Shown piece after piece: positions 49,238 through 61,029 of a stretch of DNA of 64,000 bases. Under the pieces are notes generated by a model. That model had not been told where the DNA came from. It worked only from the letters and a program-made list of their open reading frames with translations, and did no database searches. Made by a program: the position numbers and the translations under genes. Origin of the DNA: Carya illinoinensis. Taxonomy: Eukaryota; Streptophyta; Magnoliopsida; Fagales; Juglandaceae. Within the stretch, counting starts at the first letter, position 1, and every line of letters begins with the position of its first letter. The stretch lies in contig NC_056758.1 in the NCBI RefSeq assembly GCF_018687715.1, forward strand, positions 27,819,967 through 27,883,966. Reading direction: 5' to 3'.

Positions 49238-50056
49238 ATGTTGTCACATAGCAAGCTAGAAGGCAAGGTAGCATTAATAACTGGAGCCGCAAGTGGCATT
49301 GGAAAGGCAACTGCAATCAAATTTATCAACAATGGTGCCAAAGTTGTTGTTGCTGATATCCAACACCAACTTGGCCAAGAAACTGCAGAAGAGCTTGGAC
49401 CCTATGCTACTTTTGTTTCCTGTGATGTCACTAAAGAGTCAGACATATCAAATGCAGTTGATTTTACGATCTCTAAGCACAAGCAACTTGATATCATGCA
49501 CTGCAATGCAGGGGTGCCCTGCAAAACTCCCCCCAGCATTGTAGAACTTGACCTGGAAATGTTCGATAAAGTCATGGATATCAACGTGCGGGGAATCATG
49601 GCCGGGATCAAGCATGCATCACGTGTCATGATCCCCCGGCAAACTGGCTCAATTCTTTGCACAGCTAGTATCACCGGACTAATGGGTGGGCTATCGCAGC
49701 ACACATATTCTGTGTCCAAGTCTGCTGTCATAGGCATTGTTAAATCTGTGGCTGCAGAGCTATGCAAGTATGGAATCCGAGTCAATTGCATATCCCCATT
49801 TGCCATTCCAACTCCATTCACAATGGATGATATGAGACAGCTTTTTCCTGGTGTTGATGATCAACGGCTTGTGAAAATGGTTCATAATGCTGGTGTCTTT
49901 GAGGGTGCATATTGTGAACCCAGGGATGTCGCTAATGCTGCGCTCTATCTCGTGTCTGATGATGCCAAATATGTTAATGGGCATAATTTGGTGGTAGATG
50001 GAGGTTTTACTTCTTTTAAAAGTTTGTCTTTCCCTGCACCTGATGAACTTAAGTAA
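49238..50056 (+). CDS. NAD-dependent short-chain dehydrogenase/reductase (SDR110C-like)
   Basis: 272-aa intronless classical SDR. Rossmann motif TGAASGIG at residues 15-22, Asp40 ending beta-2 (favours NAD over NADP), CDVT at 62-65, and NAG at 90-92 preceded by MHC rather than the usual N. The catalytic tetrad N116, S144, Y157, K161 is intact (YSVSK), followed by the C-terminal VDGGF. It is closest to plant enzymes of terpenoid, lignan and hormone alcohol oxidation (zerumbone-synthase, secoisolariciresinol-dehydrogenase and ABA2 types); the substrate is unknown. The start ATG lies just before KLEGKVALITG. An upstream exon joining at the AG at 49250 is possible but not needed. Length is normal. 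Confidence 0.9.
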   Translation: MLSHSKLEGKVALITGAASGIGKATAIKFINNGAKVVVADIQHQLGQETAEELGPYATFVSCDVTKESDISNAVDFTISKHKQLDIMHCNAGVPCKTPPSIVELDLEMFDKVMDINVRGIMAGIKHASRVMIPRQTGSILCTASITGLMGGLSQHTYSVSKSAVIGIVKSVAAELCKYGIRVNCISPFAIPTPFTMDDMRQLFPGVDDQRLVKMVHNAGVFEGAYCEPRDVANAALYLVSDDAKYVNGHNLVVDGGFTSFKSLSFPAPDELK

Positions 50057-50310
50057 AAGCTGATATGAGACAGTATAATTTGGAAAGAGGAAAGAGCCAC
50101 AAAACCAAGTTTTACGAGTTTGGATAATATGTTGTTAGCCCCAAAAGTTTCACATGGATGTGAAGTAACACCTTAGATGTTGTACTAGGCTCTATTGCTA
50201 ATTCTAGAGAAGTCTAATTGCAATTTCAACTACTTCTGTCGGGTTGTAACACATATACCTAGTGTTCCCAAAGTCACGACAATTGATTTGGCACACGTAT
50301 AATATTATGT

Positions 50311-50543
50311 CCTTGTTTGTTTTTATAGATGAGTTGAAATTAAAGTTAAAAGTTACATAAAATATTGTTAGAATATATTCTTTTAATATTATTTTTGTTT
50401 TGGGTTTTGAAAAAGTTGAATTGTTTATTTTATTTTTATTTTGGGATTTGAAAAAGTTAAATTGTTTGTATGGAGATTTGGAAAAATTGTGATGATGAAA
50501 TGAGTTGAGATGAGTTGAGATGGTTTGTGAAAACAAACCAAGG
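50311..50543. mobile_element. MITE-like element
   Basis: The ends CCTTGTTTGTTTT and, inverted, CCTTGGTTTGTTTT bracket an AT-rich core with GATGAGTTGAGATGAGTTGA near the right end. No target duplication identified. Confidence 0.55.
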
Positions 50544-50665
50544 GCTGAGAGATGCAATGGTTCTCCAATGATATCCAAACCCTGCTCCTCTACCTATCTA
50601 AAAAAATTTATAGAAGAAAATTAATCATGAACCCTAAAATTATTTGAAATAACTTCTTTAATACC

Positions 50666-50857
50666 CAAAAACCAGTTAATACTAGCAGTAGCATTGGATT
50701 GGCTATACATTATGTAAACTTTACCTAACATCAAACTTTTTGGCCTTTTGCCTATCTATTCAAAAACCAGTTAATACTAGCAGTAGCATTGGATTGGCTA
50801 TACATTATGTAAACTTTACCTAACATCAAACTTTTTTGCCTTTTGCCTATCTATTCA
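50666..50857 (+). repeat. 95-bp tandem duplication
   Basis: The block beginning AAAAACCAGTTAATACTAGC is repeated immediately at a 95-bp offset, nearly identical (one G/T change seen), so it is recent. Confidence 0.92.
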
Positions 50858-52352
50858 AAACTTAATCCCACATCAGATTATCCCTCTAAACTCTTTATAA
50901 TGATAGAATATTATTTCATTTTAACTTTTTATTATTTTTAAAAAATCTTTTGGTCATAATTTACACATCTAGTGTATTTTATTTCTTTTGAAACATAATT
51001 GTTATATAATTCATTCTAATTAAATTATTGTTTTTTACTTATATTTTCAGTGATTATTATTTGCAAGTGAGAATGTAACGGTAAATATCTAAAATTCTAA
51101 GAAGTTTGTTAATTTAATATTGTACAAACTTTTCTTGTAAGTTGTAAGTTGTACTGTTCAACAGGGGGGAAATAAGAGTAAAAATTAAGATTGCCTTTTA
51201 CAGTTGAAGTCAATTGCTGTAACTAAAAGCTACGATAAGTTCATTTTGGCTAATACAGTGCAAGTCAATATTGATTTCCATTAGCCATTTGGAATGACAG
51301 TGGTCTTATATGAAAAAAGTAAAAATTAGAGTGGATCCCAATTTTGGGATTTTGTGAAAGTGGCAGACCTATAGAAAGTATTTAAGAAATTTTCTAAGAT
51401 AGTTTTTATTGGAGTTTGAAAAAGGTGGAGGGTCTATTGAAAATGTTGGGTTAATTACAAAATCAGTTCTAGAGTTTTCATAATTTTTTTAAAAAAATCT
51501 GAAACTTTAATTTTTTGCATGTGTCATAAATAAGTTTTGAAAAATAGAAATGATATTTGTAGTTAGAGAGTGCGTAAGTGTTGCACACTTCTTTTGAAAA
51601 AAATGTGTAAATATAAAATCAACATGAAAAGATTAATTTTTTTAATTATGAACTCCACATTTTTTCAAAAGGAGTGTGCATCGCTTGCATAACCCAATAT
51701 TGTATCTAACATTACTTGATCCCCCACAATGAGGCTAGATGTTCTGATGTTCATGGTTTTTGTACGTGTTTCATAAAGTGACTCGTATGAAATGTGGAGG
51801 CTGAGTTGGTGATCTGCTTAGGTTCACAGAAAATGTATGGATCAAGCTGTAGGGGCATGTCATATGCATGTACATTTGTGATCATTCCACACTCGGACTC
51901 TACTAAACGTTGAACGGGGGAATCCCTTCTTGTTCTCAGCAAAGAAAATTAAAAGGGGGATAATCCTTCTTGCACTAGGACGAGAGAACTTTCAAGGAAC
52001 ATGACTGAACCTCTTTGAAGCAATTGTTGCTCAGTAAAAGTGACACAGAAATCTTGGACCACCTTGCTAACTCAACCAAACACATAGCTAAACTCAACTA
52101 AGCACATACCCATCTATAATCTTATGAGCCTCGTACTAGCATTCTATTTTACAAAAGAGGCCCCCCCGCGGGGCGGGGGGGAGGAGGAGGGGAGGAGAGG
52201 CTCTTGGGATTGACAAGCCGGTCTAAGTGTAGTATAACCTTATACATACCATAAAAGCTGAGGTATTCATAGATTTATTACTTTGGTACCGAAGATGAAA
52301 CTGAAGGAATTTACATTAACCAATTTGATCTTGGCATGTTGGTGTATATGAA
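50858..52352. other. Intergenic between the SDR and quinate/shikimate genes
   Basis: No gene recognised. Contains GC-rich block B (52160-52204) and the 3' flank of the minus-strand enzyme gene. Confidence 0.45.
52160..52204. other. GC-rich low-complexity block B (possible assembly artefact)
   Basis: GCCCCCCCGCGGGGCGGGGG followed by GAGGAGGAGGGG. Its reverse complement has the same CT-rich to CCGCCCCGCGGGGG to TCTTTT order as block A. Confidence 0.7.
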
Positions 52353-55300
52353 TCAGAATTGTTCCAGAACCAGCTTGCGCATGAAATCCTCTGGAGCTGC
52401 AAAGCAGTACAACCGAAGTGTTACCAACTACCAAGTTTCCTGCCGTTAGAGGAGATTTGAACCAATGATATATTGCTCAAATATAGCATTTAAGTATGAT
52501 AGAGTGATTGCTCGTCTTTGGAGGAAGATTGGTACCTAAGCCACCAGTGAACAGTCTGAATTGCCCAAGGGCCTGCCTGATAAACATCTCAACTCCACTC
52601 ACCACAGTGGCCCCTATCTCTGCAGCCTCTTGCAAGAGCCGTGTATTTCTAGGCGTATAAACCGCATCAAAAACTAGTCCATATGCTCTCAGGGCATCCT
52701 AAACAAGCATGAAATGCGATCAATCTATTGATCAGTATGTGGTACTTTGAGCAATATGTGCTCTTTCATGTATAAGGAGAGAGACAGAACCTTTGAAACA
52801 GGAGTTTGATCTGAATTAGGTTCCATTCCTATCGCAGAAGCATTGGCAAGGATCATGTCCTTCTCTGGGCTGAATCTTTCTAGACATTCATATGGCAAAG
52901 CTTCTCCTGAAACCGCATCTGCAAGAGCCTTTGCTCTTTCTTTTCACAAAAGAATGTCATGGTTAGAGAGGATAAAGCTGTATACTTTTCTTTAATGTTA
53001 TGGTAAAGAGAACATATGGCCTATTACCATAATTCCTGTTGAATATGACAACCCTAGCTCCTCTACTTTTAGCTCCAAATGCAAGTGCTCTTCCTGCACC
53101 CCCTGCTCCAACCACAACAAAAGTTTTCCCAGCTATAGGAGAAGTATTTGATGCTTCCCCGTTGAGAAATCGTCTATCTGCTCACACAAATGAGAAATTA
53201 ATAATTTTACCCAGACTATCACCTGATTGATCAATCTATAATGTTACCTACACTATCATTATACATGGTCTTCCATCAAGGAATCATCCTTTTCAGATTG
53301 CTTGTAGTTCTGTTTAAGAAAATCTTCATATTAATAATGGTATTGGAAACAACATAAGTATAGCTCATGGACCATTCTATGCATAATTCAATAAAGTAAA
53401 CTAGTATGAAACTTTGAGAGATTCCATCAGAAAGAAAGTAAGTACTTTAATCTCCCGAGAACAATACCCATTTCAGCCAGTAGGCTCTCTCAACACCACC
53501 TTGAAAATAGAAAAACCACCAAATCATGTTCTTAGCCACAGTACTTAACCAGGTTTTAGGGTATGGTAGATTAGAAAGGCGGATGGAGGCATACAGCCAG
53601 ATTCCAAATACTTAACAAAGTCAAACTTGGTATTTTAGTACCTCTTAGTGCATCCTCAATTGCAGTGATAGAAGCCTCACAATCTGTATTATAACCAATC
53701 AGCTTCCCATCAATAGGCCTTCTTACTATAGTGTTTACAGCTCCTATGGACTGATTGAGAAAGCACAGCACAATTTAGAAGATATTGTAAACACGATCCC
53801 ACAATTAACACAGCAAGTGAAACAAAGTAGTGTGCCTTAGAACTGAAATTATCAAATTTGATAATTGATGTCTAGTATCTAAGTCTCATGGATGTTTGTA
53901 AATGTCAAACTGATGGATTTGAGCAAATCGCAATTACTGAGCTGAGGCCTATATATCTTCTACACCTTCATACCAGGACTTGTACCAGATTCCTCAGCTC
54001 AGGATGGAATTTGGCTTCATAAGATTATAGAGAGCAGGTAACAGTACAACACCGGATAATAATGAGTTCATTAAACATAACCTCAATTTGTCTGAGTGGG
54101 GATTATACCCAAAAGAAAACCGACCCAACCAAGAACCAAGCTGGAATACATAGTTTGACCCCTGATGTGTCATCCAACACGACTTTTCCAAGCAAACCAT
54201 GAGGGAGTGTGTGCTTAATTAGCTAACTTTTGGCAGTTTCTTTTCTTGTTCCCGTAGTAATTTGTTTACCAAAAGAGAGAAACTAATTAGTCAACATTAA
54301 TTTTAGTTTAGAAGAAAACGCAACCCGCATTACCAAGTCTACAGACCTTAGCCAATGGATGTACTTCATCACAGCATCGAACTGCTGCTTCCTTGTGTGG
54401 GATTCCAACACTACAATTTTTGTCAAATAGAGGGAAAAACATTCATATGAGAACAAAGAATCGAGAGCACTACAATTTATACATACTGAACTGTGCAAAT
54501 TCTTTTTAAGTTACTGACCTGTGCAAAAATGTGGAGCACTACATTGAAAAAGCAAATGCCTAATAAGCTACATTGGATTCTGACAACCAACGAACTAAAT
54601 TGCGAAAACTGAACCCTGTTATGGATTGTGAACAGAAGGTTTGGGTAATAATAGAAGTATCTAACAACCTAGGTGGTAAAATTATCAAGAAGTTTAGAAA
54701 AGGAACCAAGTTGAAAAGACATAAACCTAGCTCGACAAGCTCCTCTGTCTTCTATCATAAGCATACCTGAAACCTGCAAAGTCGGTGCCCGTATAGGTTT
54801 GAAAGAAGTCCTTGATATCATCGACGAGCATGGGCACGTAAATTCCATTATATCCAGTGTGTCTAAATGCGGGGTTGTGCAGAATAGGACCCTTGCTATG
54901 GCCTACCGGGTTTGAAATGAGACCAAAAACTTTCGTATCTGCGTTCAGGTGTTCAAGCTTATAAATGTGTTTAATGCTGAGTATAGTTGGCAACCCAGGT
55001 ATTGATTTGCATTCCAGAGATCCATAGACTAGAAAACCACCAAACTTAGGACCCAATAGTTGGCTTATCAGACCTCTACTGCCCGCTGCAATAACAATTA
55101 ATGGAACCTAGATAGACATAACAGCAAAATGTTAAATGCCTTATGTAGTTTAAACAAATAGATTAAATGAAATCAAAATACTCCACAAAGGAAAGGAGAA
55201 AGAAGAATACAAGCTTTGTTCTGCACCAGAGAAGCTATTCATTTTTCGAAAACAAAGGAAACACTAGAGAAGTTTAGAGTTTGTGGCGTGATAATGAAAG

Positions 55301-58112
55301 ACATGCATAAACATCATATATATGAATCATCCTGATGAATTTTCGGAAAATACCTGGCAGTGAGTGAGCATCTGAAAAACCGGTGCTAGATCAGTGATAT
55401 AATCCACGTCAATTACAAGCTTGATAACATCTGCCCCAGTAGATTGCATGCATGCAATCAGATGACCCAGTTTCTCTGTCGAAGGTTTCCCGCCGTTGAC
55501 ATAACTTGATACAATTATTCTGCTGTTCACACGCCCGTACAAGCACTCAGCCATGCCAGTAATATCCGATGCTACCTGCAGCAAAGTTCCATTTCAGCTA
55601 CGTTAATGGACACAGCAACACGGCTACAAAGCAGATGTACGTGTATATCACAATTACGTGCACATATATATAATAATCAGCAAACAGCTTCATTGTCAAA
55701 CTTTGCCTTTATCCCAGAAAATTGGAGAAATTTTCGTAACATGCTGATCAGAATCCAATAATATGCTAAATGTAAAGGAAAATGCATGATATTGCGAGAG
55801 CTGTACACTAAAGTTGAGAATCGCTTGGTATACACAAAAATTTTATAAAAGTAAACTTATAAACTAACATGAATTGACGCAAGACATCACATCCTAAAAT
55901 CTTTTTATTGTAAAGTATATCTAACATCTCACATATAAAGCTACGTGAATTTACTTTTGTAAGATTTGTATATAGATCTTATGATGACAGTTACCAAAGG
56001 AGAAGTGGAAAAATGAACAAGTGAGGATGTACCTCATAGTCCATTTCAACGAATTCAACATCTACTTCAAGAGCCAATCTCAGTACTTGCAAGCAGAGAA
56101 ACTTGTTGTCTCCTTTGCCTGAGGTCCTCGACGATTTGAGCCTGTGAAATGGCAATTTCAGTAAGTATTGGAGATTACTAGATGGATCTAATTTCTCTCT
56201 TATTATTTATTATAAATGGTCGCGTAAAAGCAGGGGAAAAAAATGTTAGATTTTAATAATATTTATAACTTGATTATAAAGTATTTTGGAAGTGTTGGCA
56301 TTTTCAATTGCTAGTATCCTTGGAAGAGATTAGAATCGAGTCCAAGGGGGTGTGAAGCTAGGGAGCAGATTGATGTAGGATTATTCATTTTCATGAACTG
56401 ATAACATTTGAGATTACGGAGGATTATACATGAAAAATCCTTTTTTTGCTCTCTTTTTCCCTCCTATTCTCTCTTATCCTTAAATAAGCAGTGTAATACA
56501 GTAACAAGCAACCCAATTGGGAATACAAAACAATCTATGTGTAGTTACGTTTGTTCATTCTTTGTGCATTTCGCTAATATGATTCGTTTTATTACTTTTT
56601 TTTAATATAAAATAATTGATTTGACCAATTACATTAGTGGAGTATGCAAGTAGTACACATAAATGACTTTATCTAACAGAACTCATTGAAATAATCCTAT
56701 TGGATAGATCAATAAGATGAAATTCAGATATTTATGGAAATTTGGATTCCCATTGCAGCCTTTCATTTCAAGGCTAGGGAATGTGGCATTGATCTTTAGT
56801 CAATGGTCTTTTTAACTTTTATATCAACTTGTTTGTGTTTGTTTTTGGGATTTGTTTTTGGGATGCTGGTTTTCGTTCAACATATTTTTGATCAAGAAAT
56901 TTTATATGAATAAATTTATATATTTTATCTTCATTTATCAATGGGACTGCACACTCAGTCCCCTACTCAGTACTACAAATAAAATTTCTTTTTTTAATTT
57001 TCTTAGTTGAAATAAAAACATAAGAAATATTCCGAAACCTTATAAAATCCAAAGATAAAACATATATAGATATTTTGGGGAAAACAAATCATTTATCAGG
57101 ATTCATTGGAATAAACCAAACAAGCACTTTGAGTGGCAGGTAGGATGAGTTTGGTGGTGGTGATGAATGACAAAGAAATTAGAATTCCCCTTCCATTTTG
57201 GTTTGTCGGTCCAATATTTCATCACTTTGAGAATCATCTTCCTGTTAGTTTAGCACTCTATATTAATTGGTAATAGAGAAGTTGTTAACTGGCAATAAGT
57301 TTATCATTTTTTTAAATAAATAAATAGACATTAAATATATAGAAAAATATTCTCGTTATAAAGGAAGTATACAAAATTATATACAGCCGGATAACCAACA
57401 AAACTACCCATCACATGACGTTTTATATATTCTCGTTATTTGAGGAATATTTGCTTCTTAAGGATATCTTATAAAAATAAGGTTATGAATTGATGTATGT
57501 TTTATAATTATTTGAGGAATATTTCTTCGGAAAGATATCTTATAAAAATAAGGTTATGAATTGATGTATGTTTTGTTACGCTACATCATGTTGTAAAAGT
57601 CTTTTTACAGTAAAGTAAATATAATATTCAAGATTTCATTTAGGTGATTAGGATTAGTTTAGATAGTGAGATGAGATGAAATGATTTTAGATGAGAAAAA
57701 TTAAATTATTTATTATATTTTATGTAAAAATTTAAAAAAATTATAATAATAAGAAGAGATAAAATAATAAACTAAATCTAATATGTAATATTTAATGATA
57801 TAAAAAATATAAAAACAAAAAGGAAGAGGGGAATGGTAGGGAATATACTACACAGATACGGACAGAATTAAGGACGAGTAGTAGTAGTGATAGAATGGAA
57901 GTAATAGGATACCTGTAAGAGACAATAGCAGGGAGAGTTCTGCGTTGAATGAGCTTCTTAACCTCAGAAATGTGGGAGAATGACATAGAATCGACACAAA
58001 GCTCCACAAGATCTGCTCCTTCTGCCTTGGCTATCTCCATAGAACCCACCATTTCTTCCTCAGTTTCACATTCCAGCGGTGTGCAGACTAGGATGTTGTT
58101 CGTGAATGCCAT
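52353..58112 (-). CDS. Bifunctional DHQ dehydratase/shikimate dehydrogenase family, quinate-dehydrogenase-like
   Basis: Ten exons (minus): 58112-57913, 56141-56033, 55575-55354, 55107-54767, 54410-54347, 53750-53642, 53177-53028, 52939-52791, 52698-52536 and 52396-52353. All are GT-AG with closed phases, 516 aa. The N-terminal half is a type I DHQ-dehydratase domain (from ILVCTPL to GPKFGGFLVYGS). The C-terminal half is the SDH domain with substrate loop NPVGHSKGP, SVGIPHKEAA (catalytic Lys), GYNTDC (catalytic Asp) and NADP/NAD loop GAGGAGRA. In known plant SDHs the two pocket positions are Ser (SKS) and Thr (TIPHK). Here both are Gly, the pattern reported for quinate dehydrogenases. The dehydratase motif SSHNYQ reads SSYVNG, so the catalytic His is lost, although the Schiff-base Lys in GADVIK remains. 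I infer quinate formation from dehydroquinate. Confidence 0.92.
57438..57585 (+). repeat. 72-bp tandem duplication in enzyme intron 1
   Basis: The block TTTGAGGAATATTT...GAATTGATGTATGTTTT recurs at a 72-bp offset. Confidence 0.85.
57649..57782. mobile_element. Short MITE in enzyme intron 1
   Basis: Imperfect inverted ends (TTAGGATTAGTTTA and, inverted, TTAGATTTAGTTTA), a GATAGTGAGATGAGATGAAA subterminal motif and an AT core. It shares about 50 bp of core with 58494-58546. Confidence 0.6.
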
Positions 58113-58122
58113 TTCTCCGAGC

Positions 58123-58172
<50 letters not shown>

Positions 58173-58286
58173 GGCTGAGTTTTTCAGTAGCAACCTGCAG
58201 TCACCATTGTTCATGGCCCGTGACTTATAGCAACGATGTCGCTGTAGCAGAGAACAGTACCGAGAGCGACTGAATTTATGAATCAT
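58113..58286 (-). other. In-frame upstream extension of the enzyme gene with (GA)n tract
   Basis: An ATG at 58286 is in frame with the 58112 start, with no stop between. The 58 extra residues are MIHKFSRSRYCSLLQRHRC..., rich in Arg and Ser and poor in acidic residues, then a Ser-Leu run encoded by the (GA)n tract at 58125-58169. It could be a plastid transit peptide or simply a leader. Confidence 0.4.
58125..58169. repeat. (GA)n microsatellite at the enzyme start
   Basis: About 22 GA units directly upstream of the ATG at 58112. A second shorter run lies at 58321-58342. Confidence 0.95.
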
Positions 58287-58389
58287 CGTCGTCTACTGGT
58301 TCGCTAGTCTAGAAACGGGTTAGAGAGAGAGAGAGAGAGAGAGTTCCAGCAAGAACAGGCCACGTGTTGAGAAATGTACTTAACATCAC

Positions 58390-58612
58390 TGACAGAATCC
58401 TGAAATCTGAAATAAAATAAATTAAATAAAAATTAAATAAAATATTATTAAAATATTAAATTTTAATAATATTATTATTTTAATATTTAAAAAAATTAAA
58501 TTATTTATTATATTTTATATAAAAATTTAAAAAAATTATAATAATTAAATGAGATGAGTTAAAATGATTTTTATATTCAAATCAGGTTAAAAGATAAGTA
58601 TTATAGTCATAA
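58390..58612. mobile_element. MITE-related AT-rich repeat
   Basis: Contains the same core as the 57649 MITE (AAATTAAATTATTTATTATA...TTATAATAAT) and ends near AATGAGATGAGTTAAAATGA. Termini not resolved. Confidence 0.45.
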
Positions 58613-59173
58613 AATTTTTTATAAATATAAATTTATAAATTGAGATTATGATTTGATACGATACGTTAGATTTATTTTATAATAAAAATAATTTTATAAT
58701 TTAATATATTGCATTAAACTATAGGTTAATTCATAAATTTAATTGCAGGGGAAATCTTTATCGCTAAACATTTCTTTCTTAAAATAGTAGGCTACAATTC
58801 ATAATAAAATACTATTCATAAAATTCTTTTTAACTATTCATTTGTATAAATGAAAATAAGTAATATTTTATGGTGGAGTTATATACCCAATCATTCGGTA
58901 CGTCACCCCAGCCTTAATTGGAGACTCGAGGGTCCCAACTGCGGGGGACGAGTTGCGAGGAGGTTGGTTACCCTACCACTATATAGGGCATGGAGCATCC
59001 CTATCATCACATTACTTGAATACAAGAATATAAATCTAACAAGACCTACATTGTAATGTTTTTACTCGATAGGGAATTGGAAAATAAATCAATAAAAGTC
59101 ATTTGATTGCATATTTAAAAACCAAACGAGCATCTATTTCCAATTATTGAAGATTGATCGAACTTGGTGAGAC
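58613..59173. other. Intergenic
   Basis: AT-rich with one less AT-rich patch (58890-59000). No gene recognised. Confidence 0.35.
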
Positions 59174-59514
59174 TAAGGTCTTGTTTGGGGAGCTTATCTC
59201 ATTTTCCTTTTAAACATTACTTAAATATAAATATTTTTTTATTTTTAATTTTTTTTATCTAATCAGTACCTAATTATTATAATTTTTTCAAACAAAACAT
59301 AAAAAATAATTCAATTTTTTTAAAATTAAAAAACAAAAATTATATTAAAAAACATATTCAAAAAATATTTTATTATAATGTTTTTATTAAAATTTTTTTT
59401 ATTTTTTAAAATTTAATAAAATATTTGAAATCAATTATTTTATTATTATTTACAAATAATTTTATTATTAATAATAAATTTTTCTTATCATCTCATTTTT
59501 TAAAGAAGACCTAA
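59174..59514. mobile_element. PIF/Harbinger-type MITE, 335 bp
   Basis: The ends GGTCTTGTTTG (59177) and, inverted, GGTCTTCTTTA (59511) are flanked by TAA on both sides (59174-59176, 59512-59514). Subterminal TATCTCATTTT and inverted ATGATAAG; AT-rich core; non-coding. Confidence 0.7.
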
Positions 59515-61029
59515 AAAGTATAAAACAAAACAGCTCTTGAAAATCCATTATTGAAAATCCATTATTTAGCATGTGGTGCTCGTTTTTTTAAAAAAAAGTA
59601 ATTTTTTTAAAAAAAGTAGAATAAAATGTGGTGAATGAACTTTCTTTTCTTTTCTACACCAGCCCGGCAGCTCCACTGCCTCGTGGCTAGCTACCACTCC
59701 CATTTTCTTTCCGCATCTCTCTCTCTCTCTAATTATTATGGGTTTAGCTGGCACTGCACTTTCTGGGGAGACACCATGAATTACTGTGGCGATAAATGTG
59801 TTTCTCTAGTTACCAACCCAACTCGTATCATTAATCCAATAATTCCAGGGCAAATTTGGTTGGTTGGTTGGACCACATCAAGATTTGATTGCATGCGTAC
59901 GTACAGAATGCATTTATTTTTCCGGGCTCACTAGGATAAAAACTTGGATTCCAATTGGTTCATATTCTCGAATATCTATAATGATTTATAAATATGAGCT
60001 GTAACTTCGTTCGGCAAATAATATGAATTAATTCATAAAATGCATTAGCGAGCCCAGCGGCCGGCGTAGACCCATCCAATAATTAATGATATGACTGTAT
60101 AAGGAAAAGAAAATGTGCAGTTTTTACAATAAATTTATCCTTTAAAAAAAAATTATTTATTTACTATCAATTATTTTCAATAAAATAATTATTTTTAGTT
60201 AAAATAAATATATTTTTATCATAATTAATACATTTCATTGCAAAAAATTAATCATAATTTTTATTTTTATTTATTTATTTATTTTGTGTAGTGCGTGGAA
60301 CAATTGTCCCTAGCCATCCCTACTTCACCATGTGTTTTTCTTTTATTTATTAGATTGTAACCAGGAAAAAAGGTGGGACGCAGCACGTTCTGAATGTCTC
60401 GAACCTGGATGCCCTACAAATCTTACAAAATCGAATGGGCGACTATCTTGACATAAATAGGTGCTAGCTGGTGCAACACCTCTCATGCCAATGTCACTGT
60501 CACTGTCAATGTTTGCCCCCCGCTATTTGTGGGTATAACTGTTATTCCATTCTAAGTACAGTATTTATTATACTAGTAACGTTAGATATAATTATGTAGG
60601 GCGTAAATTTTATATAATTATTTTAAAAAAAAAATTAAAATTTTATTAAAAAATTATTATTATTTATGTAGATTCTATATTTATTTATTTTTTTAAAAGT
60701 AATTATATAGCATTTGAATAATCACGATTATAATTATCAATTTTCTTATTTTAGAGCCAAGTAAAAATTCGTAAATTTTATTTTGAATATGACTCCATTC
60801 TGGCTCTATTTTGATTCCGACAAAATGAAATTGAAGTCAGTTTTTTTTTTTTATATAAATATATTTTAGATTTTTCAGTCAAGTCAGAATGTTTATTCAA
60901 TGTATTGTAGATATCATCTACATGCAATTCATAAATCATGCTATTTTAATCAATTACCAAGGTGGTAGTGGTACTAGTATTCACAATCATGCTATTTTGA
61001 ATATGACTCCGGGTTTGTTGGTTGGTCCT
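59515..61029. other. Intergenic
   Basis: No gene recognised. A patch at 60785-60840 (GACTCCATTCTGGCTC) resembles the repeat border at 14.5 kb. Confidence 0.4.

Noticed and set aside
49402..49984. Minus-strand open frames opposite the SDR gene
   Set aside because: Shadows of the intact plus-strand SDR reading frame.
49238..58112. SDR and quinate/shikimate genes as a metabolic gene cluster
   Set aside because: Only two unrelated oxidoreductases, on opposite strands; no other pathway gene is nearby, and the adjacency may be affected by the suspect GC-rich blocks.
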